DNA of 64,000 nt from Knoellia sp. Soil729 (GTDB lineage Bacteria > Actinomycetota > Actinomycetes > Actinomycetales > Dermatophilaceae), in NCBI RefSeq assembly GCF_001427985.1, contig NZ_LMSA01000002.1, positions 339,550 to 403,549 on the forward strand, in the 5' to 3' direction. Numbering within the stretch: position 1 is the first letter of the stretch; every line of letters begins with the position of its first letter. Of this stretch, positions 37,723 through 48,258 are shown piece by piece. Below the pieces are notes generated by a model. It was given only the letters and a program-made list of their open reading frames with translations. It was not told where the DNA came from and did no database searches. The translations under genes and the position numbers were made by a program.

Positions 37723-39533
37723 CGGCGGACCGCGATGTCCGCGAACTCGACCACGCCACCGATGACCTCGTTGGCCGAGAGGTTGCGCACGTCGCTGCCG
37801 GCGATGTAGAGCGCGCGCCGCTCGGCCAGGCCGATGTAGGCGCCGGTGGTCTGCAGCCGCACGTCCAGCGACGTCCAGGCCTTCTCGCGCTCGGCCCGGT
37901 CGGCGATGCCGTTGATCCGGACGATCTCCTGGTTGACCTCGGGGTCGGCGAAGTAGCCGTAGTCACGGCCGGGACCGGCGGGGGTGAGGTTGATCGAGCT
38001 GTCGAACAGGGCCGGCAGGATGGTGCTCGCCGAGGCCCAGGCGGGAGCCCAGTTGGACCAGAACACGTCGTAGGCCGTGCCCGCCGACGGCTGGGTGATC
38101 GAGGTGAAGTAGTCGTCCTTGAAGGGGACGAGCTCGGGAGCGAACCCTGCCTCGGTCCACCCCGCGACCAGCGAGGCCATCGCCTTGTCGGCCACGGGGC
38201 TCGAGCGGTAGGCGACCTTGATGGGCACCGGGATGGTCAGCCCCGCCTTGCCGAGGAGCACCTTGGCCCGACCGGCATCGCCGCGACGACCCGGCTCGAG
38301 GGGGTTGTCGTCGTGCGCGGCCGGAAGGGCCGCCGGGATGACGGAGGGGGTCGGCAGGGCCGTCGAGCCACCGCCGAGAGCGGTGACGTACGCCTCGCGG
38401 TTGGTTGCCACGGCCAGGGCCTGACGCGCCTCGACCTTGGCGAACATCGGGCTCTTGAGGTTGGGGACGAGGTAGTCGACCAGACCCGTGCCCGCCTGCA
38501 CGGAGCGCTCCCTGAGCGCGTCCACCGTGAGGATGTGCTGCTGGATCGCGGGTGGGGCCGAGCCCAGCGCGACGGCCTCCCGGGCGTTGTCACCATCTGC
38601 CATGATCTGCTGCGCCACCGTCTGGGTCTCGATCCCCTCCTGGTAGTCGATGCGGTCGGGGAAGGCCCCGCGCACCTCGTCGGTGGTGGCCTTCCAGTGC
38701 GGGTTGCGCACCCACGACCCACCGGTCGACGCACGCCACGGTGCTGCGAGCTTGTAGGGGCCGTTGGAGAAGACCGCGAAGATGCCATCGGCACCCTGGT
38801 CCGCGGACTGCTTCACCGGGGCGAAGGCCGCCTGGGTGACCATCTCGTTGAAGTCGCTGACGGGAGCGGCCAGGAGGAAGGTGATCGTGGGGCCCGAGCA
38901 GCTCACCGCCTTGTCGAACGCCGCGACCCCGGGGTCCTTGGCCGCGACCTTCGCGTAGGGGCCGCCGTAGACCGAGGTGCCGTCCGGCTTCTTGGGCACG
39001 GCCAGCACGGCGAGGGCGTCCGTGGCCCCACCCGTGATCTCCGTCGTCGCGAACGTGCGCGAGATGCCGTACTTGACGTCCTCGCAGGTCACCTTGCTGC
39101 CGTCCTCCCAGGCGATCCCTTCACGCAGGGTGAACGACCACGAGGTGAGCTCCTTGTTGGGCGTCCCCGTGTCGGTGGCGAGGTCACCGACCAGTCGCGA
39201 CTGGTTGCGCACGTCGGTGCTGGGTTGGTAGGCCGTGAGGGTGCGCAGGAACGTCCGTCCGGCGAACGCCGCATCGTCGCGCGCGGCGATCCGCTGGGGG
39301 TCCCAGCTGAGCACGGGCCCCAGCGACAGGGCCTTGAGCGTGCCCCCACGCTCGTCGGTGCGGTCGTGGGAGGCCGCCACTGCGGGCGTGGACGACGGCT
39401 CGCCGCCCTCCCCACCGAGCACGCTGCACCCCGCAGCCCCCACCATGACCACGGCCACCACGGCCGCAGCCAGTGCCCAGAGGCGGCTGCGAGGGTGACG
39501 GGGTCGGTGACGGGTGCTGCGGGGGGTGCTCAA
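37719..39533 (-). CDS. Solute-binding lipoprotein (family 5, peptide/oligopeptide type)
   Basis: A 604-residue lipoprotein. The start is a TTG at 39533, preceded by AGGAAG with 7-nt spacing; no ATG or GTG fits. Residues 1-45 hold a twin-basic leader and the lipobox VGAAGC, with the lipid-modified Cys about residue 33. The rest matches family-5 binding proteins (DLATDTGTPNKELTSWSFTL, then FAVFSNGPYKLAAPWRASTG). No permease or ATPase genes lie beside it; the ABC importer at 42158 has its own binding protein. Its stop overlaps mshB by ATGA, so transcription with mshB is likely, which is unexpected. Confidence 0.84.
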   Translation of the reverse strand: MSTPRSTRHRPRHPRSRLWALAAAVVAVVMVGAAGCSVLGGEGGEPSSTPAVAASHDRTDERGGTLKALSLGPVLSWDPQRIAARDDAAFAGRTFLRTLTAYQPSTDVRNQSRLVGDLATDTGTPNKELTSWSFTLREGIAWEDGSKVTCEDVKYGISRTFATTEITGGATDALAVLAVPKKPDGTSVYGGPYAKVAAKDPGVAAFDKAVSCSGPTITFLLAAPVSDFNEMVTQAAFAPVKQSADQGADGIFAVFSNGPYKLAAPWRASTGGSWVRNPHWKATTDEVRGAFPDRIDYQEGIETQTVAQQIMADGDNAREAVALGSAPPAIQQHILTVDALRERSVQAGTGLVDYLVPNLKSPMFAKVEARQALAVATNREAYVTALGGGSTALPTPSVIPAALPAAHDDNPLEPGRRGDAGRAKVLLGKAGLTIPVPIKVAYRSSPVADKAMASLVAGWTEAGFAPELVPFKDDYFTSITQPSAGTAYDVFWSNWAPAWASASTILPALFDSSINLTPAGPGRDYGYFADPEVNQEIVRINGIADRAEREKAWTSLDVRLQTTGAYIGLAERRALYIAGSDVRNLSANEVIGGVVEFADIAVRR

Positions 39534-39580
39534 GGATGCGCTTCCTGGGAGGAGGTCCGGGGAGAGGTCCTGGTGACGCC

Positions 39581-41485
39581 TCAGGCCTTGTTGCGCGCGC
39601 GGGACGCGGTGCGGCCGCGGACGGTCTGGTCGAGCTCGACCTTGCGGATGCGGACGGCCTCGGGCGTGACCTCGACGCACTCGTCCTCGCGGCAGAACTC
39701 CAGCGCCTGCTCGAGGGTGAGGCGACGCGGGGGGACGACCTTCTCGAAGTTGTCGGCCGAGGAGGCGCGCACGTTGGTGAGCTTCTTCTCCTTGGTGATG
39801 TTGACGTCCATGTCGTCGGCGCGCGAGTTCTCGCCGACGATCATGCCTTCGTAGACCTCGGTCGCGGGCTCGACGAACAGCGTGCCGCGCTCCTGGAGGT
39901 TGACCATCGAGTAGGCGGTCACCGGGCCGCTGCGGTCGGCGACGAGCGAGCCCGACGTGCGGGTCGTGATGGTGCCGAACCATGGCTCGTAGGACTCGAA
40001 GACGTGGTGCGCGATGCCGGCGCCGCGAGTGTCCGTGAGGAACTGGGTGCGGAAGCCGATGAGGCCACGCGAGGGCACGAGGAACTCCATCCGGACCCAG
40101 CCGGTGCCGTGGTTGGTCATCTGCTCCATGCGGCCCTTGCGCGCGGCGAGGAGCTGGGTGATGGCGCCGAGGTACTCGTCCGGGGTGTCGATGGTGAGGC
40201 GCTCGACCGGCTCGTGGAGCTTGCCGTCGATCTGCTGCGTGACCACCTGCGGCTTGCCGACGGTGAGCTCGAAGCCCTCGCGCTTCATCTGCTCGACGAG
40301 GATCGCGAGCGCGAGCTCGCCACGCCCTTGGACCTCCCAGGCATCCGGGCGCTCGGTGGGCAGCACGCGCAGCGAGACGTTGCCGACGAGCTCCTTGTCG
40401 AGGCGGTCCTTGACCATGCGGGCGGTGACCTTGGAGCCACGCACCTTGCCGACCATGGGGCTGGTGTTGGTCCCGATGGTCATGGAGATGGCGGGCTCGT
40501 CGACGGTGATGATCGGCAGCGCGATGGGGTTCTCGGCGTCGGCGATGGTGTCACCGATCATGATGTCGGGGATGCCCGCGATCGCGATGATGTCACCGGG
40601 GCGGGCCGACTTGCCCTCCTCGAGCGGCTTGCGCTCGAGCGCCTCGGTCATGAGGAGCTCGGTGATCTTGACCCGCTCGATGGTGCCGTCGTGCTTGCAC
40701 CACGCGACCTGCTGCCCCTTCTTGATCTCACCGTTGAACACGCGCAGGAGCGCGAGACGTCCGAGGAAGTTGGACGCGTCGAGGTTGGTGACGTGCGCCT
40801 GCAGCGGCGTCTCGGGGTCGTAGGTGGGTGCCGGGATCGTGTCGATGATGGTGGCGAACAGCGCCGTGAGGTCGTCACCGTCGGGCAGGCCACCGTTGTC
40901 GGGGCGCTCGAGGGACGCGCGGCCGTTCTTGGCCGACGCGTAGACGATGGGGAACTCGATCTGCGCCTCGGTCGCCTCGAGGTCCATGAACAGCTCGTAG
41001 ACCTCGTCGACGACCTCCTGGATGCGGGAGTCGGGACGGTCGACCTTGTTGATGCACAGGATGACGGGCATGTTGGCCGCGAGCGCCTTGCGCAGGACGA
41101 AGCGCGTCTGCGGCAGCGGGCCCTCGGAGGCGTCGACGAGCAGCACGACGCCGTCGACCATGGACAGGCCGCGCTCGACCTCGCCACCGAAGTCGGCGTG
41201 ACCGGGGGTGTCGATGATGTTGATCGTCAGGCCGTCGGCCAGGCCGGCCGCGACGGCCGCCTTGCCGGCGTAGTGCACCGCGGTGTTCTTGGCGAGGATC
41301 GTGATCCCCTTCTCGCGCTCGAGGTCACCGGAGTCCATGACGCGTTCGCCCGTGGACTCGACGGTCGCCCGGGCCTCGAAGGCACCGGACTCCCAGAGCA
41401 TCTTGTCGACCAGAGTGGTCTTTCCGTGGTCGACGTGCGCCACGATGGCGACGTTTCGGATGTCGTCGCGAGTAGTAATCGGCAT
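39581..41485 (-). CDS. typA: Ribosome-associated GTPase TypA/BipA
   Basis: A 634-residue translational GTPase. The G motifs are AHVDHGKTT (about residues 14-22), [20 protein letters not shown], and the further EF-G-like domains II, III and V with the TypA C-terminal domain. It binds 70S ribosomes and affects stress responses and ribosome assembly. The ATG at 41485 overlaps a copy of the TATGCCG motif (TTATGCCG). It follows a NUDIX gene by 25 bp and precedes the TTG-start lipoprotein by 47 bp, all on the minus strand. Confidence 0.96.
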   Translation of the reverse strand: MPITTRDDIRNVAIVAHVDHGKTTLVDKMLWESGAFEARATVESTGERVMDSGDLEREKGITILAKNTAVHYAGKAAVAAGLADGLTINIIDTPGHADFGGEVERGLSMVDGVVLLVDASEGPLPQTRFVLRKALAANMPVILCINKVDRPDSRIQEVVDEVYELFMDLEATEAQIEFPIVYASAKNGRASLERPDNGGLPDGDDLTALFATIIDTIPAPTYDPETPLQAHVTNLDASNFLGRLALLRVFNGEIKKGQQVAWCKHDGTIERVKITELLMTEALERKPLEEGKSARPGDIIAIAGIPDIMIGDTIADAENPIALPIITVDEPAISMTIGTNTSPMVGKVRGSKVTARMVKDRLDKELVGNVSLRVLPTERPDAWEVQGRGELALAILVEQMKREGFELTVGKPQVVTQQIDGKLHEPVERLTIDTPDEYLGAITQLLAARKGRMEQMTNHGTGWVRMEFLVPSRGLIGFRTQFLTDTRGAGIAHHVFESYEPWFGTITTRTSGSLVADRSGPVTAYSMVNLQERGTLFVEPATEVYEGMIVGENSRADDMDVNITKEKKLTNVRASSADNFEKVVPPRRLTLEQALEFCREDECVEVTPEAVRIRKVELDQTVRGRTASRARNKA

Positions 41486-41510
41486 AACCCGAAGTGTCTC
41501 AGGATTTTTC

Positions 41511-41966
41511 TCATTGACGAAAACGGGCGGACCGCGCCAGCACCTCCCCGATCGCACGCACGATCGGGAGGTCGGCCGGGAGCCACTCCACGGCATACAG
41601 GTCGTCCGTGCCCAGCCACCGGAGCAGGTCGTGGTCCTCGAGTGGCTCGGGGACGCCGTCGGTCACCTCTGCGACGTGCACCGACATGGCGTATGCCGTG
41701 CCCAACGGCCATCGCCCCGCCTCCAGCGGGCCGGGCACGAGGTCGCCCAGGGCGACCTGCACACCCAGCTCCTCGGCGAGCTCGCGCCGCAGCGCCTGAA
41801 TCGCGCTCTCACCCGGGTCCACCTTGCCGCCGGGCAGCTCCCAGCCGCCGGCGAGCGATGGCGGGGCGGTGCGACGGGCCGCCAGCAGCCTCGTCGGCGC
41901 CGCGAGGTCGTCGACGATGGCCGCCGCGACGACCTCGACGACTGCGGGTGGCTCCGGGGCGCTCAC
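41511..41966 (-). CDS. NUDIX hydrolase (MutT-like)
   Basis: A 151-residue NUDIX protein. The NUDIX box GKVDPGESAIQALRRELAEE (followed by LGV) matches G-x5-E-x7-RE-x2-EE-x-G exactly (about residues 47-69). The short form and the context of an N-terminal EVVAAAIVDDL resemble MutT and CTP pyrophosphohydrolases. It probably removes an oxidised or excess nucleoside triphosphate. The GTG at 41966 has GGGGGAGGAG upstream. Confidence 0.92.
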   Translation of the reverse strand: MSAPEPPAVVEVVAAAIVDDLAAPTRLLAARRTAPPSLAGGWELPGGKVDPGESAIQALRRELAEELGVQVALGDLVPGPLEAGRWPLGTAYAMSVHVAEVTDGVPEPLEDHDLLRWLGTDDLYAVEWLPADLPIVRAIGEVLARSARFRQ

Positions 41967-42041
41967 CGCAACTCCTCCCCCTTCCGGGTCTCACTCCGAT
42001 AAACAATGCTCGGGGTCCGGTCCAGCGAGCACGAATGTCGC

Positions 42042-42047
42042 TAGGGT
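42042..42047 (+). promoter_or_regulatory. Possible -10 box upstream of the peptide-importer operon
   Basis: TAGGGT at 42042-42047 lies in the 191-bp gap before the binding-protein gene. It would give a leader of about 100 nt, so this is not a leaderless case. No regulator motif is evident. Confidence 0.3.
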
Positions 42048-42157
42048 CAACCCACTCGCGCAGTGAAGCACGACCCGGAGGATGCTGCGCGGGCCCGTTC
42101 CATCCCTGCAGGGCGTCAACGTGGCCCCTGGGGTTTCGCACACCAAGCGAGGTATTC

Positions 42158-43831
42158 ATGAAGTTTGCGCGGAAGGCGGCACCCGCCGCAGTGGCGGCGC
42201 TCGCCCTCACTCTCACCGCTTGTGCCCAGTCCGACCGTGACACCGGTGGCGACACCGCGAAGAGCGGTGGCGACGTCAAGGACACCATCACGTTCGGCGC
42301 CGCGGGCGCACCCGAGCTCTTCGACCCCTTCTACGCCACCGATGGTGAGACGTTCCGCGTCACCCGCCAGATGATGGAGGGCCTCGTCGGCATCAAGGCG
42401 GGCACCGCAGAGATCGAGCCCGAGCTCGCCAAGTCGTGGGAGCCCTCGGCCGATGGCAAGACCTGGACGTTCAAGCTCCGCGACGACGTCAAGTTCTGGG
42501 ACGGCGAGCCGTTCAACGGCGAGGCGGTCTGCTACAACATGGAGCGCATGTTCGACCAGAACGAGGTTGCTGCCGGTGGACCGGCGGGATACTGGGCCGA
42601 CGTCATGGGCGCGTTCAAGTCCGATGCCGCCAATGCCCTCTACCAGAGCTGCACCGCTCCCGATCCCACGACGGCCGTCATCAAGATCAGCCGTTCGACC
42701 TCGAAGTTCCCCACGGCGCTCTCGCTCGACTCCTTCTCGATGCAGTCCCCCAAGGCGCTCAAGGAGGGCGACGCCAACAACGTCACCAAGCAGGGTGAGG
42801 GCTTCGGCTACCCCGCCTACTCCAAGAACCCGGTCGGCACCGGCCCCTACAAGCTCGACAAGTACGACGAGGCCAACAAGACGGTCACCCTCGTGCGCAA
42901 CGACGACTACTGGGGCGAGAAGGCCAAGACGGCCAAGATCGTGTTCAAGATCATCCCCGACGAGAGCACCCGTCGCCAGGAGCTCGAGGCCGGAAGCATC
43001 GACGGCTACGACCTGCCGAACCCGGCCGACTGGAAGGGGCTCAAGGAGGCGGGCAACGACGTCCTCGTCCGACCGGCCTTCAACATCCTCTACCTGGGCC
43101 TGAACCCGGAGAAGAACCCCAAGCTGAAGGACCTCAAGGTCCGTCAGGCCCTCTACTACGCGCTCAACCGTGACCAGATGGTCAAGACCCAGCTGCCCGA
43201 GGGTGCCACGGTCGCGACGCAGTTCATGCCCGACACCGTGTCCGGCTACAACAAGGACCTCAAGCCCTACGCCTACGACCCCGACAAGGCAAAGTCGCTC
43301 CTCAAGGAGGCCGGCGCCGAGGGCATGACCCTCACGTTCGCCTACCCCTCGGCGGTGTCGCGTCCCTACATGCCGGACCCCCAGAAGATCTACGAGGCCC
43401 TGCGTGGTGACCTCGAGGCTGTCGGCATCAAGGTCAACGTCGTGACCAAGCCGTGGAACGGTGGCTACCTCGACACCGTCGACAACGGCGGTTTCGACGC
43501 CTGGCTGCTCGGGTGGACCGGTGACTACGACTCGCCCGACAACTTCATCGGCACGTTCTTCGCCAACCTCAAGGCGAACGACTTCCACACCAGTGCGACG
43601 TCCTATGGCGCGCAGCTGTCGAAGGACCTCCAGGCTGCCGATGCGATCGTCGACGAGAACGAGCGGTCCGCCGCCTACCAGAAGCTCAACCAGCAGATCA
43701 TGGAGGAGTACCTGCCCGGACTGGCCATCAGCCACTCCCCGCCGGCCCTCGTGGTGAGCAAGAAGGTCAAGGGCCTCGTGGCCAGCCCGCTCACGGCCGA
43801 GGAGTTCTCCACGGTGACGGTCACCAAGTGA
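42158..43831 (+). CDS. Peptide-type ABC transporter solute-binding lipoprotein
   Basis: A 557-residue lipoprotein with the signal peptide APAAVAALALTLTAC, whose lipobox Cys is about residue 22. It then has the family-5 pattern (AGAPELFDPFYATDGETFRV, then LEPELAKSWEPSADG-like start, NPVGTGPYKLDKYDEANKTV). It captures a peptide or similar ligand for the DppBCDF-type importer that follows. GAGGT precedes the ATG at 42158. A terminator-like hairpin at 43864 follows its stop, which would give more binding protein than permease, a common arrangement. The true ligand is unknown. Confidence 0.93.
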   Translation: MKFARKAAPAAVAALALTLTACAQSDRDTGGDTAKSGGDVKDTITFGAAGAPELFDPFYATDGETFRVTRQMMEGLVGIKAGTAEIEPELAKSWEPSADGKTWTFKLRDDVKFWDGEPFNGEAVCYNMERMFDQNEVAAGGPAGYWADVMGAFKSDAANALYQSCTAPDPTTAVIKISRSTSKFPTALSLDSFSMQSPKALKEGDANNVTKQGEGFGYPAYSKNPVGTGPYKLDKYDEANKTVTLVRNDDYWGEKAKTAKIVFKIIPDESTRRQELEAGSIDGYDLPNPADWKGLKEAGNDVLVRPAFNILYLGLNPEKNPKLKDLKVRQALYYALNRDQMVKTQLPEGATVATQFMPDTVSGYNKDLKPYAYDPDKAKSLLKEAGAEGMTLTFAYPSAVSRPYMPDPQKIYEALRGDLEAVGIKVNVVTKPWNGGYLDTVDNGGFDAWLLGWTGDYDSPDNFIGTFFANLKANDFHTSATSYGAQLSKDLQAADAIVDENERSAAYQKLNQQIMEEYLPGLAISHSPPALVVSKKVKGLVASPLTAEEFSTVTVTK

Positions 43832-43863
43832 CCTGAGGTCGCCACATAGGACACTGCACGATG

Positions 43864-43902
43864 GTGTGGCCGTCCCAGCCGAACTTGCTGGGGCGGCCAC
43901 AC
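43864..43902 (+). terminator. Terminator/attenuator hairpin after the binding-protein gene
   Basis: A 16-bp stem (43864-43879 with 43887-43902, one G-T) closes a 7-nt loop and is followed by TCGTGTTG. Located 32 bp after the binding-protein stop, it probably reduces transcription into dppB. Confidence 0.8.
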
Positions 43903-43979
43903 TCGTGTTGAGCACCACAGTCGTGTAGAAACAGTCGTCGGCCGAAGATGTCCGTCGCTACCCGAGGAGAGTTGGCCAC

Positions 43980-44990
43980 GTGCTGAGATTCATCATTCGA
44001 CGCATGATCCAGATGGTGGGCGTGGTCGTCGTGCTCTCACTGCTCGTCTTCCTCTGGCTGCGTTCCCTTCCCGGGGGCACCGTGTCGGCCATCCTCGGCG
44101 AGAAGGCCACGCCGGAGCGGCGGGCCGCCCTCGAGAAGGCCCTCGGGCTGGACCAGCCCATCTATGTGCAGTACTGGCAGTTCGCCAAGCGTGCCCTGCA
44201 CGGCGACTTCGGCGCCAGCACCAAGGTCCTGCCCGGCACCGACGCCTTCGACCTGTTCATGCAGCGCTTCCCCGCGACGATCGAGCTCAGCATCGTGGCG
44301 ATCATCCTGGCCGTCGGGCTGGGGATCCCGCTGGGCTACATGGCAGCGCGCCGCCACAACTCCCTGTTCGACAACGGCTCGATCGTCGCCTCCTTGGTGG
44401 GCGTCGCCGTCCCGGTCTTCTTCCTGGCGTTCCTGCTCAAGTACTACTTCGCCATCAAGCTGCACTGGCTACCGGTCTCGGGTCGCCAGAGTGCCGGCCT
44501 CGGCGCCACGCACACCACGGGGTTCTTCGTGCTGGACGGCCTCCTGACACGGGAGTACGACGCCGCGTGGGACGCCATCAAGCACCTCATCCTGCCCAGC
44601 CTGGCGCTGGCGACGATCCCTTTCGCCGTGATCTTCCGCATCACCCGGGCCTCGGTCCTCGAGGTCCTGGACGAGGACTACGTGCGCACGGCCGAGTCCA
44701 AGGGTCTGACGAGCCGGGTGATCCGCGGGCGGCACGTGCTGCACAACGCGCTGCTGCCCGTGGTCACGACCATCGGCCTGCAGACGGGCGGGCTGCTGGT
44801 CGGGGCGATCCTCACCGAACGGGTCTTCAACTTCGGAGGCATCGGGGACACCGTCGCCCAGGCCTTCGAGCAGCGTGACTACGGGGTCCTGCAGGTGTGC
44901 ATCCTCATGGCCGCGATCACCTTCGTGGTGGTCAACCTCCTGGTCGACATCGCTTATGCCGTGATCGACCCCCGAGTCCGGACGAGGTGA
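43980..44990 (+). CDS. Peptide-type ABC transporter permease, DppB-like
   Basis: A 336-residue inner-membrane permease with about six helices. The first membrane segment is IQMVGVVVVLSLLVFLWLRS; the EAA loop that contacts the ATPase is DEDYVRTAESKGLTSRVIRG (about residues 225-245). AGGAGA precedes the GTG at 43980. It is followed 4 bp later by the partner permease. No -10 box is clear in the 148-bp gap, so it may be read from the upstream promoter. Confidence 0.93.
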   Translation: MLRFIIRRMIQMVGVVVVLSLLVFLWLRSLPGGTVSAILGEKATPERRAALEKALGLDQPIYVQYWQFAKRALHGDFGASTKVLPGTDAFDLFMQRFPATIELSIVAIILAVGLGIPLGYMAARRHNSLFDNGSIVASLVGVAVPVFFLAFLLKYYFAIKLHWLPVSGRQSAGLGATHTTGFFVLDGLLTREYDAAWDAIKHLILPSLALATIPFAVIFRITRASVLEVLDEDYVRTAESKGLTSRVIRGRHVLHNALLPVVTTIGLQTGGLLVGAILTERVFNFGGIGDTVAQAFEQRDYGVLQVCILMAAITFVVVNLLVDIAYAVIDPRVRTR

Positions 44991-44994
44991 CGAC

Positions 44995-46005
44995 GTGGAC
45001 AACCCACTGAACCCCAACCGCAAGAAGCAGCGCATCGACGACCTTGCCGCCACCGCCGGGACCGGGGGCGGTGCCGGCAGCGTGGCCGTCGCCGACCTCA
45101 CCGTCGGGGACGCCGGCCACATCGCCGAGTCCACCGGCGTCTCGCTCATCGCCAGCGCGTGGAGCCGGCTGCGCCGCGACCCGGTGTTCCTGCTCGGAGC
45201 CTTCATCACCCTGGCCTTCGTGCTCCTGGCGATCTTCTCCCCGCTCATCGCCCCCCACGACCCGACCGCCGGCCTGCTCCTCAAAGAGGTGCGCCCGCAG
45301 ACCAACCCCATCCCGGGAGCGCGTCCGGGCTACCCCTTCGGTGCCGACAGCTCCGGGCGGGACATCTTCTCGCGGCTCATCGTCGGGAGCCGCCAGACGC
45401 TCATCGTCGGGGTCATGGCCACGCTGTTCGGCTTCATCGGTGGTCTGACGCTGGGCACCCTCGCCGGTGCGATCGGTGGCTGGGTGGACTCCGTGGTCAT
45501 GCGCGTCGTGGACGTCATGCTCTCCATCCCCTCACTGCTGCTCGCGTTCTCGGTGGCTGCCATCGCAGCCCGGCCGAGCCAGTGGACGGTCATCGTCGCC
45601 ATCGCCACGGTGCAGGTGCCGATCTTCGCCCGCCTGCTGCGGGGCTCGATGCTCGCGCAACGGGGCAGCGACCACGTGCTCGCGGCACGGGCTCTCGGGG
45701 TCAAGCCCTCGGCGATCGTCTTCCGGCACATGCTGCCCAACTCCCTCAGTCCGGTCATCGTCCAGGCCACCCTCGTGGTGGCCAGCGCGATCATTGACGC
45801 CGCGGCGCTGTCGTTCCTCGGGCTGGGCAACCCCGACGACCGCCAGCCGGAGTGGGGACAGATGCTGGGCAAGGCCCAGCAGTACATCTACGACCATCCC
45901 GCCCTGGCCATCTGGCCCGCCCTGTGCATCATCGTCGTCGCGCTGGGCTTCACTTTGATGGGCGAGTCGCTGCGCGAGGCCCTCGACCCCAAGAGCCGGA
46001 GGTGA
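44995..46005 (+). CDS. Peptide-type ABC transporter permease, DppC-like
   Basis: A 336-residue permease partner. After a 45-residue cytoplasmic N-terminus (longer than usual) the first helix is DPVFLLGAFITLAFVLLAIF. It has the OppC-type N-terminal domain and the conserved GADSSGRDIFSRLI, then the EAA loop SDHVLAARALGVKPSAIVFR. It pairs with the DppB-like protein to form the channel. The start is a GTG at 44995. Confidence 0.93.
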   Translation: MDNPLNPNRKKQRIDDLAATAGTGGGAGSVAVADLTVGDAGHIAESTGVSLIASAWSRLRRDPVFLLGAFITLAFVLLAIFSPLIAPHDPTAGLLLKEVRPQTNPIPGARPGYPFGADSSGRDIFSRLIVGSRQTLIVGVMATLFGFIGGLTLGTLAGAIGGWVDSVVMRVVDVMLSIPSLLLAFSVAAIAARPSQWTVIVAIATVQVPIFARLLRGSMLAQRGSDHVLAARALGVKPSAIVFRHMLPNSLSPVIVQATLVVASAIIDAAALSFLGLGNPDDRQPEWGQMLGKAQQYIYDHPALAIWPALCIIVVALGFTLMGESLREALDPKSRR

Positions 46006-46013
46006 CCTTCGAG

Positions 46014-47045
46014 ATGACCAGCATGAGTGCATCCCCGTCCACCCACCCCAGCGTGCACCCGGGCGCCGGCGAGCCACTGCTCTCGGTGCGTGACCTGCGG
46101 GTGACGTTCCAGCGCCAGGGCCAGGAGCCCTTCGAGGCCGTGCAGGGAGTGAGCTTCGACGTGCGTCCCGGCCAGACCGTGGGCCTCGTCGGCGAGTCCG
46201 GCTGCGGCAAGTCGGTGACCTCGCTCGCGATCATGGGCCTGCTGCCCAAGCACGGAAACCACGTGTCCGGCACCGTCGACTACGAGGGCACCAACCTGCT
46301 CACGCTCTCGGACCAGGAGATGAGGGACAAGCGGGGCAAGGACATCGCGATGGTCTTCCAGGACCCGCTGTCCTCCCTCAACCCGGTCGTGCCCATCGGG
46401 ATCCAGGTGACCGAGGTGCTCGAGCGCCACCGCGGCCTGTCCCGCAAAGCCGCGACGCCGGTGGCCCGCGACCTCCTCGACCGGGTCGGCATCCCCGACC
46501 CGGACCGCCGGCTCAAGGACTACCCGCACCAGCTCTCCGGAGGCATGCGCCAACGTGCCCTCATCGCCATCGCGCTGGCCTGCAAGCCGCGCCTGCTCAT
46601 CGCCGACGAGCCGACCACCGCGCTCGACGTGACCATCCAGGCCCAGATCCTCGCGCTGCTCAAGGAGCTCGTGCAGGACACAGGGACTGCCCTGGTGATG
46701 ATCACCCACGACCTCGGTGTCATCGCGGGCCTCTGCGACGAGGTCAACGTGCTCTACGGCGGGCGCATCGTCGAACGGGGGGAGCGACACGAGCTGTTCG
46801 CCCAGCCCCGCCACCCCTACACCCACGGCCTGCTGGCCTCGATCCCCCGGCTCGATGCCCCTCGCGGGCAGCGCCTGCAGCCGATCCCGGGATCGGTGTC
46901 CGACAACCTGCCGTGGACCCATGCCTGCGCGTTCGCCCCCCGCTGCTCGCAGCCCATCGAGGTGTGCACGCAGGTCATGCCCGAGCTCGAGGAGCAGCAC
47001 GGACGAGCGCTGCGCTGCCACAACCCCGTGGAGGGCCACCGATGA
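46014..47045 (+). CDS. Peptide-type ABC transporter ATPase, DppD-like
   Basis: A 343-residue ATPase. Walker A is GESGCGKS (about residues 60-67), the signature LSGGMRQR, Walker [13 protein letters not shown], and the C-terminal oligopeptide domain has [14 protein letters not shown], with the cysteines typical of this group. The ATG at 46014 lies 9 nt after GGAGGTG; an in-frame GTG at 46002 is less likely because it overlaps that site. It overlaps the next ATPase gene by ATGA. Confidence 0.94.
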   Translation: MTSMSASPSTHPSVHPGAGEPLLSVRDLRVTFQRQGQEPFEAVQGVSFDVRPGQTVGLVGESGCGKSVTSLAIMGLLPKHGNHVSGTVDYEGTNLLTLSDQEMRDKRGKDIAMVFQDPLSSLNPVVPIGIQVTEVLERHRGLSRKAATPVARDLLDRVGIPDPDRRLKDYPHQLSGGMRQRALIAIALACKPRLLIADEPTTALDVTIQAQILALLKELVQDTGTALVMITHDLGVIAGLCDEVNVLYGGRIVERGERHELFAQPRHPYTHGLLASIPRLDAPRGQRLQPIPGSVSDNLPWTHACAFAPRCSQPIEVCTQVMPELEEQHGRALRCHNPVEGHR

Positions 47046-48214
47046 CCGAGACGACCACTGGACGCACGCAGCCCACGCACGGCGAGCGGACGGCATACGA
47101 CGGCGAAGACGTCCTCGTCGATGTGCGCGGCATCAAGGTGCACTTCCCGATCAAGCGCGGGGTGATCTTCGACAAGACGATCGGGCACGTCTATGCCGTG
47201 GACGGTGTCGACCTGCAGATCCGGCACGGCGAGACCTACGGCCTCGTCGGCGAGTCCGGGTGCGGCAAGTCAACGCTCGGCCGGGCGATCCTCAACCTCG
47301 AGCCCCCCACCGCCGGCTCGGTGACCTTCGACGGTGTCGACATCGCCTCGCTCAAGGGCGAGGACCTGCGCCGCAAGCGCCAGGACATCCAGATGGTCTT
47401 CCAGGACCCCATGGGCAGCCTCGACCCCCGGCAGTCGGTCGAGTCCCTCCTCCTCGAGGGCATGAAGGCCCACGGGCTGGCCAAGGACTCCGCCGCGGCC
47501 AACGCCAGGCTGCGCGAGCTGCTCAAGGCGGTGGGCCTGCCGGTGACGGCGCTGTCCAAGTACCCCCACGAGTTCTCGGGGGGTCAGCGCCAGCGCATCG
47601 GGATCGCGCGGGCACTCTCGGTCAACCCCAAGCTGATCGTCGCCGACGAGCCCGTGTCCGCCCTCGACGTCTCGGTCCAGGCCCAGGTCATCAACCTGCT
47701 CGAGGACGTGCAGGAGGAGTTCGGGCTCACCTACCTCGTCATCGCCCACGACCTCGCGGTGGTCCGCCACATCAGCGACCGCATCGGTGTCATGTATCTC
47801 GGCGCACTCGTCGAGGAGGCCGCGGCGGACGACCTCTATGCCACTCCCCTGCACCCCTACACACGAGCCCTCATGTCCGCCGTCCCGGTCCCCGACCCGC
47901 TCATCGAGGACCGCCGCGAGCAGATCCTGCTCACCGGTGACCTTCCCTCGCCCTCGAACCCGCCGACGGGCTGCCGCTTCCACACCCGCTGCCCGTGGCG
48001 GCAGGAGACCCGGTGCGACACCGAACGCCCGGAGCTGCGGGTCCCGGACGTCCCCGGCGTCGATGCGGGTCAGCGCGTCGCCTGCCACTGGACCGAGCAG
48101 ATCGCGTCCGGCGAGATCACCGCTCACCCCGTCAGCGGCGAGGTCGTCGAGCGGGTTGAGGGACCCGACGACACGGACTTCATGGGCCCGGCGTCCATCT
48201 CCGAGGCGCTCTGA
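47042..48214 (+). CDS. Peptide-type ABC transporter ATPase, DppF-like
   Basis: A 390-residue ATPase partner of the DppD-like protein. Walker A is GESGCGKST, the signature [16 protein letters not shown] and Walker [13 protein letters not shown]; the C-terminal extension has a [12 protein letters not shown] cysteine pair. The last 50 residues ([20 protein letters not shown]) are variable. It completes a full importer: binding protein, two permeases and two ATPases. Confidence 0.94.
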   Translation: MTETTTGRTQPTHGERTAYDGEDVLVDVRGIKVHFPIKRGVIFDKTIGHVYAVDGVDLQIRHGETYGLVGESGCGKSTLGRAILNLEPPTAGSVTFDGVDIASLKGEDLRRKRQDIQMVFQDPMGSLDPRQSVESLLLEGMKAHGLAKDSAAANARLRELLKAVGLPVTALSKYPHEFSGGQRQRIGIARALSVNPKLIVADEPVSALDVSVQAQVINLLEDVQEEFGLTYLVIAHDLAVVRHISDRIGVMYLGALVEEAAADDLYATPLHPYTRALMSAVPVPDPLIEDRREQILLTGDLPSPSNPPTGCRFHTRCPWRQETRCDTERPELRVPDVPGVDAGQRVACHWTEQIASGEITAHPVSGEVVERVEGPDDTDFMGPASISEAL

Positions 48215-48245
48215 CTCACCTCCCCAGCGGTGTGGGGGCTCTGGG

Positions 48246-48258
48246 TAGGCTGCGGGGC
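48246..48258 (+). promoter_or_regulatory. Leaderless-type promoter for the pterin dehydratase gene
   Basis: TAGGCT at 48246-48251 is followed by 7 nt and the ATG at 48259. It separates a three-gene run (48259-49977) from the ABC transporter. Confidence 0.5.

Noticed and set aside
39473-43831. A 1452-codon plus-strand reading frame
   Set aside because: Only its 3' part (from 42158) is a gene, the binding lipoprotein. The rest is antisense to typA and the NUDIX gene and reads as low-complexity sequence typical of GC-rich antisense frames.
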